Below, in pieces: positions 7,437 through 12,034 of a stretch of DNA of 13,431 nucleotides (the stretch's first letter is position 1; each line of letters begins with the position of its first letter). The notes under the pieces were generated by a model. The model had not been told where the DNA came from. It did not search any database and saw nothing but the letters and a program-made list of their open reading frames with translations. The translations under genes and the position numbers were made by a program. Source of the stretch: Frankiaceae bacterium (GTDB lineage Bacteria; Actinomycetota; Actinomycetes; JAVEEJ01); the NCBI GenBank assembly GCA_030840515.1, contig JAVEEJ010000011.1:1-13431 (forward strand), read 5' to 3'.

Positions 7437-7442
7437 AGCGTA
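7437..7442 (-). promoter_or_regulatory. -10 element (TACGCT) of the metallopeptidase-family gene
   Basis: On the minus strand TACGCT is followed by 7 nt and then ATG at 7429, placing transcription start at or next to the start codon. No Shine-Dalgarno is present. A leaderless transcript is inferred. Confidence 0.6.
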
Positions 7443-7500
7443 TTCCAGCCGTCCGCGGCGACACGGGCGTCAATGCGGCCTCCGGCATCCCGCGTGGCCT

Positions 7501-7506
7501 TACGCT
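7501..7506 (+). promoter_or_regulatory. -10 element (TACGCT) of the DUF3499 gene
   Basis: TACGCT is followed by 7 nt and then the GTG at 7514. Together with the minus-strand element it forms a perfect 8-bp inverted repeat (CGAGCGTA at 7435-7442, TACGCTCG at 7501-7508), two back-to-back promoters in an 84-bp divergent gap. Confidence 0.6.
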
Positions 7507-7513
7507 CGCGCTC

Positions 7514-7873
7514 GTGAGCCCCATCCGCCGCTGCACGCGCACCGCGTGCCGGCAGCCCGCCGTCGCGACGCTCACCTACGTCTACCGGGACTCCACCGCC
7601 GTCGTCGGCCCGCTCGCGACCTACGCCGAGCCGCACTGCTACGACCTGTGCGACGCGCACTCCTCCAAGCTCACCGCCCCCCGCGGCTGGGAGCTGGTGC
7701 GGCTGCCGTCGGACCCCGACGCGATGGGCGCCGGGTTCAGCGACGACGACCTCGAGGCACTGGCCAACGCGGTCCGCGAGGCCGCCCGACCCGCCCCCGC
7801 CCCTGCCCCGCCCGCCCCCACGGGGGAGCTCGGAAGGCGCGGACACCTGCGCGTGCTCAAGGACCCGGAGTAG
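7514..7873 (+). CDS. DUF3499 family protein, Cys/His-rich
   Basis: A 119-residue protein resembling the actinobacterial DUF3499 family (Rv3258c type, from recognition). The conserved N-terminal half has C7 and C12 in RRCTRTACRQPAVATLTYVY and then H41-C42, C46 and H49 in PHCYDLCDAHSSKLTAPRGW. This spacing looks like a metal, probably zinc, site. The C-terminal part (about 65-119) is acidic then Pro/Ala-rich and ends HLRVLKDPE. Biochemical function is unknown. The GTG at 7514 is chosen because the conserved domain begins there and a TACGCT -10 lies 7 nt upstream. The frame remains open far upstream to 7055, but that part runs antisense to the metallopeptidase-family gene. Its conserved divergent neighbour hints at a shared process. 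Confidence 0.88.
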   Translation: MSPIRRCTRTACRQPAVATLTYVYRDSTAVVGPLATYAEPHCYDLCDAHSSKLTAPRGWELVRLPSDPDAMGAGFSDDDLEALANAVREAARPAPAPAPPAPTGELGRRGHLRVLKDPE

Positions 7874-7893
7874 CTGTCCGTTTCGTACCGGTT

Positions 7894-7911
7894 GCGGGTG
7901 GACGCTCCCGC
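7894..7911 (+). terminator. Weak stem-loop after DUF3499
   Basis: GCGGG (7894-7898), an 8-nt loop, CCCGC (7907-7911), then TTCTC. It sits 21 nt after the DUF3499 stop. The short stem and lack of a T-run make it a poor terminator candidate. Confidence 0.25.
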
Positions 7912-7965
7912 TTCTCAAGGGCTTTCCCGCTCGCACCGATGCAGTTCTCGTCACCCCAATGGCCT

Positions 7966-8009
7966 AGTGGCCGAGCGACAGTGCCCGAGCGAACAGTGCC
8001 CGATCGAAC
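7966..8009 (+). repeat. Three tandem 14/15-bp repeats upstream of the zinc-ribbon gene
   Basis: AGTGGCCGAGCGAC (7966-7979), AGTGCCCGAGCGAAC (7980-7994) and AGTGCCCGATCGAAC (7995-8009) are directly adjacent. The array ends just before the Shine-Dalgarno of the next gene, so it lies in its leader or promoter region. It is either an operator array or a slippage product. Confidence 0.8.
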
Positions 8010-8011
8010 CT

Positions 8012-8018
8012 AGAGGAG
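8012..8018 (+). promoter_or_regulatory. Shine-Dalgarno for the zinc-ribbon gene
   Basis: AGAGGAG lies 5 nt before the ATG at 8024. It decides this start over the open frame that extends upstream to a TTG at 7892. Confidence 0.75.
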
Positions 8019-8023
8019 CCCCC

Positions 8024-8278
8024 ATGAGCAGCGCCCGCAGCGAGGTCCCCACCCAGCGCGGTCTCGAGGCCACCTCGCTGACCCAGGTCCGCACCGACTC
8101 GATGGCCCTCTGCCCGGCCTGCGGCGGCAGGCGGCTCACCAGCATCGCGATGACGCTGACCGACGGCTCACCTGTCGACTTCACCAGCTGCCACACCTGC
8201 GAGTACAAGACCTGGCTCCAGAACGGCAAGGCGCTCGACATCGACGTCGTCCTGGCCAAGGCCCAGAAGCACAAGTAG
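8024..8278 (+). CDS. Small zinc-ribbon protein, conserved hypothetical
   Basis: An 84-residue protein. A zinc ribbon is evident: CPAC at residues 30-33 and CHTC at 56-59, with a 22-residue beta-rich insert between and the sequence EYKTWLQNG directly after. The first 25 residues are polar and probably flexible. The C-terminus KAQKHK is basic. I do not recognise a named function. Such proteins may bind nucleic acid or partner proteins, but that is general to the fold. The start is set by AGAGGAG at 8012-8018. The stop lies 29 bp before manB, which has its own putative -10, so the pair may be transcribed both together and separately. The tandem repeats directly upstream may affect its expression. 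Confidence 0.78.
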   Translation: MSSARSEVPTQRGLEATSLTQVRTDSMALCPACGGRRLTSIAMTLTDGSPVDFTSCHTCEYKTWLQNGKALDIDVVLAKAQKHK

Positions 8279-8294
8279 ACCCAGATGCCCTGGG

Positions 8295-8300
8295 TAGGGT
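8295..8300 (+). promoter_or_regulatory. -10 element (TAGGGT) of manB
   Basis: TAGGGT is followed by 7 nt and then the GTG at 8308, implying a leaderless start. An upstream GTG (8299) overlaps the hexamer itself and is therefore not used as the start. Confidence 0.6.
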
Positions 8301-8307
8301 GCCCGGC

Positions 8308-9666
8308 GTGGCTGACCTGACCCAGATCTTCAAGGCGTACGACGTCCGCGGCCGCGTGCCGGAAGAGCTCGACGAGGACATCGCCCGCCGGGTCGGAGCG
8401 GCCTTCGTCGAGGTGCTGCGCCGACAGGGCTCCACCGTCGACCGGATCGTCATCGGCTACGACATGCGCCCCTCCTCGGTCCCGCTGTCCCGCGCCTTCG
8501 CGGAGGGTGCGACGAGCCGCGGCGCCGACGTCATCGAGATCGGCCTCGCCTCCACCGACATGCTCTACTTCGCCTCCGGCACCCTCGACGTGCCCGGTGC
8601 GATGTTCACCGCGAGCCACAACCCGGCGGCCTACAACGGCATCAAGATGTGCCGAGCCGGGGCAGCGCCCATCGGCCAGGACACCGGTCTGGGCGACATC
8701 CGCGACCTGGCCGACGGGTCACTGCCGCCCTACTCGGGCCGCACCGGCGAGATCAGCAAGCACGAGATGCTGGACGAGTACGCCGACTTCCTCATCTCCC
8801 TCGTCCCGGGCATCAAGGACATCCACCGGCTCACGGTTGCGGTCGACGCCGGCAACGGCATGGGGGGGCTGACGGCACCCGTGGTGCTCGGCAAGCTGCC
8901 GCTCGACGTGGTGCCGCTCTACTTCGAGCTCGACGGCACTTTCCCGAACCACGAGGCCAACCCGATCGAGGCGGCCAACGTCGCGGACCTGCAGGCCACG
9001 GTGCGCTCGTCCGGCGCGGACGTCGGGCTTGCCTTCGACGGCGACGCCGACCGCTGCTTCGTCATCGACGAGACGGGCGGCATCGTGCCGCCGTCAGCGA
9101 TCACCGGCCTGGTCGCCGTTCGCGAGCTCGAGCGCGAGCCCGGCGCCACGATCATCTACAACCTGATCACCTCCCGCGCGGTGCCCGAGATCGTCACCGA
9201 GCACGGGGGCACCGCGCTGCGGACCCGCGTCGGGCACTCCTTCATCAAGGGCACGATGGCCGAGACCGGAGCCATCTTCGGCGGCGAGCACTCCGGGCAC
9301 TTCTACTTCCGCGACTTCTGGCGCGCCGACTCGGGCATGCTCGCGGCGCTGCACGTGCTCGCCGCCCTCGGGGCTCAGGACAAACCGCTGTCCGCCGTAC
9401 TCGCCGACTACACGCGCTACAGCGCCAGCGGCGAGATCAACTCGACGGTGGACGACCAGAAGGGCCGACTCCAGGCCATCAAGGACGAGTACGCCGACCT
9501 CGAGCTCGACGAGCTCGACGGGCTCACCGTCAGCTCCCCGGACGGCTGGTGGTTCAACGTGCGGGCGTCGAACACCGAGCCTCTGCTGCGGCTCAACGTG
9601 GAGGCCCCGGACGAGGCAACCATGGCCAAGGTCCGCGACGAGGCACTCGGTGTCATTCGCGGCTGA
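8308..9666 (+). CDS. manB: Phosphomannomutase/phosphoglucomutase
   Basis: A 452-residue cytoplasmic enzyme of the alpha-D-phosphohexomutase family. It interconverts mannose-6-phosphate and mannose-1-phosphate, and many members also act on glucose phosphates. The latter product feeds GDP-mannose synthesis for envelope mannans and glycolipids. The family loops are all present in order: KAYDVRG near the N-terminus (9-15), the phosphoserine loop TASHNP with catalytic Ser103, the metal-binding loop DGDADR at 244-249, the sugar-specificity loop GGEHSGH at 325-331, and the phosphate-binding segment NTEPLLRLNVEA from 422. Length is normal. The GTG at 8308 is chosen because TAGGGT sits 7 nt upstream and homologs start near the KAYDVRG motif. 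The final codons GTC-ATT-CGC-GGC-TGA are the first unit of a 15-bp tandem array. This is the orthologous position of Rv3257c manB. Confidence 0.95.
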   Translation: MADLTQIFKAYDVRGRVPEELDEDIARRVGAAFVEVLRRQGSTVDRIVIGYDMRPSSVPLSRAFAEGATSRGADVIEIGLASTDMLYFASGTLDVPGAMFTASHNPAAYNGIKMCRAGAAPIGQDTGLGDIRDLADGSLPPYSGRTGEISKHEMLDEYADFLISLVPGIKDIHRLTVAVDAGNGMGGLTAPVVLGKLPLDVVPLYFELDGTFPNHEANPIEAANVADLQATVRSSGADVGLAFDGDADRCFVIDETGGIVPPSAITGLVAVRELEREPGATIIYNLITSRAVPEIVTEHGGTALRTRVGHSFIKGTMAETGAIFGGEHSGHFYFRDFWRADSGMLAALHVLAALGAQDKPLSAVLADYTRYSASGEINSTVDDQKGRLQAIKDEYADLELDELDGLTVSSPDGWWFNVRASNTEPLLRLNVEAPDEATMAKVRDEALGVIRG

Positions 9667-9725
9667 GTTATCCGCGGCCGAGTGATCCGCGGCCGAGTGA
9701 TCCGCGGCGGGGTGTCCGCGGCTGA
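9652..9725 (+). repeat. 15-bp tandem array that starts in the last five codons of manB
   Basis: Copy 0 is GTCATTCGCGGCTGA (9652-9666), the last four sense codons plus stop of manB. It is followed by GTTATCCGCGGCCGA (9667-9681), GTGATCCGCGGCCGA (9682-9696), GTGATCCGCGGCGGG (9697-9711) and a 14-bp copy GTGTCCGCGGCTGA (9712-9725). Every copy after the first contains the palindrome CCGCGG, giving four palindromes at 14-15-bp spacing. The array ends 25 bp before the TAGGGT element of the next operon. Confidence 0.9.
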
Positions 9726-9750
9726 ACCGGGACGGCTCGGGCGCCGCGAT

Positions 9751-9756
9751 TAGGGT
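9751..9756 (+). promoter_or_regulatory. -10 element (TAGGGT) of the Trm112-like/isomerase operon
   Basis: TAGGGT is followed by 6 nt and then GTG at 9763. No Shine-Dalgarno is present, so a leaderless transcript is inferred. Confidence 0.6.
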
Positions 9757-9762
9757 GGCGGC

Positions 9763-9930
9763 GTGAACATCGATGCGTCCCTGCTCGAGATCCTCGCCTG
9801 CCCCGACTGCAAGGCGCCGTTGCGCGCCGACGAGCAGGCTGAGGAGCTGGTCTGCACCGGATGCGGACTGGCCTACCCGGTGCGCGACGACATCCCGGTG
9901 CTGCTGGTGGACGAGGCTCGCCGTCCGTGA
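9763..9930 (+). CDS. Trm112-like small zinc protein
   Basis: A 55-residue protein of the Trm112/YcaR type. The four zinc cysteines are visible as CPDC (13-16) and CTGC (31-34). The family's hallmark hydrophobic ends are present: SLLEILACP near the start, then LAYPVRDDIPVLL. Eukaryotic and archaeal Trm112 activates SAM-dependent methyltransferases, whereas the role of bacterial homologs is poorly defined. The gene is very short but has a TAGGGT -10 at 6 nt before the GTG, and its stop overlaps the isomerase start in GTGA. That guarantees co-transcription and probably translational coupling. No methyltransferase is present in the window, so a partner is not identifiable here. The isomerase itself is a possible partner (inference). 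Confidence 0.9.
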   Translation: MNIDASLLEILACPDCKAPLRADEQAEELVCTGCGLAYPVRDDIPVLLVDEARRP

Positions 9931-11072
9931 TCGACCTCGACGAGGGCCGGCTCGACGATCTGCCGGCTCTCGAGGCGGCGGACCCGCAGCAGATGCTGCG
10001 CGCCGTCGCAGGCTCCGGGGCGCAGATCCGCACCGCGATCCGGCTCGCCGCTGACGCCCAGGTCGAACGCGTCGCCGACGAAGGCCGGCCCCGTGCCGTC
10101 GTGGTCGTGGGCATGGGTGGGTCGGGCATCAGCGGGGATGTGATGGCCGGCTGTGCCGGGATCGAGTCGCCGGCTCCGATCCTCGTGCACCGCGGTCACA
10201 GCCTTCCGGGCTGGGTCGGCGCCGCGGACCTCGTGGTCGCCGTCTCCTGCTCAGGGACCACCGAGGAGACCCTGTCCGCCACCGAGGAGGCGGTGCGGCG
10301 TGGTGCCCGGATGATGGGTGTCGGTGCGCCCGACTCGCCGCTCGCCGACCTGGTCGCGCGGGGGCGCGGTCCGTTCGTGCCGGTCGTCGGTCCGGGTCAG
10401 CCGCGGGCCTCGCTGTGGCTGCTGGCGACCCCGTTGCTGGTCGCGGGTCAGGCGCTGGGGCTGCTGACGGCACCGCGCGCGGACCTGGAAGCGGCGGCCG
10501 ACGCGCTCGACGTGCTCGCCGAGCGGTGCAGGCCCGCGAGTGAGCTGTTCCTCAACCCGGCCAAGACGCTCGCCGTGACGCTCGCCGGCTCGCTGCCGGT
10601 GATCTGGGGATCGTCGCCGCTGACTGCCACTGCCGCCTACCGGTTCGCCTGCCAGCTCAACGAGAACGCGAAGCACCCGGGGATCGCCGGCGCGTTGCCC
10701 GAGGCGGCGCACAACCAGGTGATGGCGCTCGACGGCGCCTTCGGGCGCGCCGCTTCCGAGGCCGACCTGTTCGCCGACCCGGAACTCGACGGCCCCGACA
10801 CCACGACGCGGCTGCACCTGATCAGCCTCAAGGACCCGGGCGAGCACCCCAAGGTGGGGCAGTGCCGCGTCGCAGCAGTGCGGGTCGCCGAAGAGCGGGG
10901 CGTGCGGGTCACCGAGCTGGCGGCCGAGGGCGCCTCCGGTGTGGAGCGGCTCGCCTCGCTGGTCGGTCTGGCGGACTTCGCCACCACCTACCTCGCGCTG
11001 CTCCAGGGCCTCGACCCGACGCCGGTGGGGGCGATCACCGAGCTCAAGGCGCGGGTAGCCGACCGCCCGTGA
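9927..11072 (+). CDS. SIS-domain phosphosugar isomerase (bifunctional phosphoglucose/phosphomannose isomerase type)
   Basis: A 381-residue cytoplasmic protein with two SIS domains. Motifs of the bifunctional PGI/PMI family are seen in order: phosphate-binding GMGGSGISGD (62-71), SCSGTTEET (107-115), the QPRAS arginine at 160, ACQLNENAKHP with Glu246, PEAAHNQ with His262, and a C-terminal LDPTPVGAITELK. Glu246 and His262 correspond to the catalytic acid/base and ring-opening residues of that family. The family's usual PExxHNE ends in Gln here. The predicted reactions are glucose-6-P or mannose-6-P to fructose-6-P, which would supply mannose-6-P to ManB next door. No classical type I ManA is present in the window. 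The GTG at 9927 is chosen for its 4-nt overlap with the Trm112-like stop. A start at 9861 would add 22 residues read in another frame of that gene. Confidence 0.87.
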   Translation: MIDLDEGRLDDLPALEAADPQQMLRAVAGSGAQIRTAIRLAADAQVERVADEGRPRAVVVVGMGGSGISGDVMAGCAGIESPAPILVHRGHSLPGWVGAADLVVAVSCSGTTEETLSATEEAVRRGARMMGVGAPDSPLADLVARGRGPFVPVVGPGQPRASLWLLATPLLVAGQALGLLTAPRADLEAAADALDVLAERCRPASELFLNPAKTLAVTLAGSLPVIWGSSPLTATAAYRFACQLNENAKHPGIAGALPEAAHNQVMALDGAFGRAASEADLFADPELDGPDTTTRLHLISLKDPGEHPKVGQCRVAAVRVAEERGVRVTELAAEGASGVERLASLVGLADFATTYLALLQGLDPTPVGAITELKARVADRP

Positions 11073-11079
11073 CCCCAGC

Positions 11080-11994
11080 ATGAGCGCGAGCGGCGGCACC
11101 AGAGCCGTCGTGGCTGCGCTGCTCGCCAACCTCGGCATCGCCGTGCTCAAGCTCGTCGCCTTCGCCGTGACGCGCTCCTCCTCGATGCTGGCCGAAGGGG
11201 TGCACTCCATCGCCGACTCGACCAACCAGGCGCTGCTCCTGTTCGGGGCGAAGCGGTCGCGACGCGACGCCACGGAGAAGCACCCGTTCGGCTACGGCCG
11301 CGAGCGCTTCTTCTGGTCGTTCGTCGTCGCGCTGCTGCTGTTCAGCGTCGGCTCGCTGTTCGCGCTCTACGAGGGTTGGCACAAGCTCTCCGACGACAGT
11401 CCCTTGGAGCGGCCGATCGTCGCGGTCGGCGTACTCCTCGGAGCCATCGTGCTCGAGTCGCTGTCCTTCCGGACCGCGATCCGGGAGAGCAACACGCTCC
11501 GTGGGGACAGCAGCTGGGTGCAGTTCGTGCGGCACGCGAAGATCCCGGAGCTGCCGGTCGTGCTGCTCGAGGACCTCGCCGCGCTCATCGGACTCGTCCT
11601 CGCCCTCGCCGGCGTGGGGCTCGCAGTGCTGACCGACGACCCGGTGTGGGACGCCTACGGCTCGCTGGCGATCGGCGTCCTGCTGCTGGTGGTGGCGCTC
11701 GTCCTCGCCGTCGAGATGAAGAGCCTGCTGATCGGGGAGGGAGCCGGCGCCGACATGGAGGAGCAGATCCAGGCCGCGCTGCTGGCCGGCCCGGAGGTGG
11801 ACCGGGTGATCCACCTGCGCACGATGCACCTGGGGCCGGAGGAGCTCCTCGTCGCGGCGAAGATCGCGGTCGCCACCACCTCCTCGGCCACGGAGATCGC
11901 GCGCGGCATCGACGCGGCCGAGGCGCGGGTCCGGGACGCGGTGCCGATCGCCCGGGTGATCTACCTCGAGCCCGACCTCGATCGCACGCCCTAG
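11080..11994 (+). CDS. Cation diffusion facilitator (CDF) family transporter
   Basis: A 304-residue inner-membrane divalent cation:proton antiporter, probably exporting Zn2+, Fe2+ or Mn2+. About six membrane helices are seen: 8-30, 35-56, 80-97, 112-130, about 158-182 and 192-212. A cytoplasmic C-terminal domain (from about 215) is of the type that mediates dimerisation and metal sensing. The helix-2 metal motif HxxxD is present (HSIAD, His42 and Asp46), and KHPFGYGRERFFW (68-79) is a family hallmark. In helix 5 the usual HxxxD reads VLLED, keeping Asp165 but replacing His with Val161, with Glu164 adjacent. This resembles the ZnT9-like branch, so metal choice is uncertain. It starts 7 nt after the isomerase stop with no clear Shine-Dalgarno and is probably the last gene of that operon. 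Confidence 0.9.
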   Translation: MSASGGTRAVVAALLANLGIAVLKLVAFAVTRSSSMLAEGVHSIADSTNQALLLFGAKRSRRDATEKHPFGYGRERFFWSFVVALLLFSVGSLFALYEGWHKLSDDSPLERPIVAVGVLLGAIVLESLSFRTAIRESNTLRGDSSWVQFVRHAKIPELPVVLLEDLAALIGLVLALAGVGLAVLTDDPVWDAYGSLAIGVLLLVVALVLAVEMKSLLIGEGAGADMEEQIQAALLAGPEVDRVIHLRTMHLGPEELLVAAKIAVATTSSATEIARGIDAAEARVRDAVPIARVIYLEPDLDRTP

Positions 11995-12022
11995 CGCCGC
12001 GCCGGCTGGGAGGCCCGGCCCC

Positions 12023-12028
12023 TAGGAT
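12023..12028 (+). promoter_or_regulatory. -10 element (TAGGAT) of ahcY
   Basis: TAGGAT is followed by 6 nt and then GTG at 12035, with no Shine-Dalgarno. It sits in a 40-nt gap after the CDF gene. A leaderless start is inferred. Confidence 0.6.
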
Positions 12029-12034
12029 TGCCTC

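Noticed and set aside
7468..7473. TTGACG on the minus strand as the -35 of the metallopeptidase-family gene
   Set aside because: The spacer to TACGCT is about 25 bp, too long for a standard promoter.
7055..7513. N-terminal extension of DUF3499 by about 150 codons
   Set aside because: It would run antisense through the pseudo-peptidase gene. The conserved domain begins at 7514, where a -10 hexamer also sits.
7430..7954. Upstream extension of the metallopeptidase-family gene on the minus strand
   Set aside because: The extra 175 codons lie opposite DUF3499 and lack family similarity. The TACGCT element 7 nt before the ATG at 7429 fixes the start.
7892..8023. Zinc-ribbon protein starting at a TTG at 7892
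   Set aside because: A strong AGAGGAG lies 5 nt before the ATG at 8024, and the upstream part is a repeat array without conserved character.
8299..8301. GTG at 8299 as the manB start
   Set aside because: It overlaps the TAGGGT hexamer and has no ribosome binding site. GTG at 8308 is at the right distance from that hexamer.
9652..9725. Array considered as a CRISPR or attachment site
   Set aside because: Units are 15 bp with no spacers, and there are no cas, integrase or tRNA genes nearby.
9861..9926. Isomerase start at 9861 adding 22 residues
   Set aside because: This segment is the Trm112-like coding region read in another frame. The GTGA overlap at 9927 is the usual arrangement.
12000..12020. 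GCCGG/CCGGC stem between the CDF gene and ahcY as a terminator
   Set aside because: Only about 5 bp, no T-tract, and it is within the expected upstream region of the ahcY promoter.
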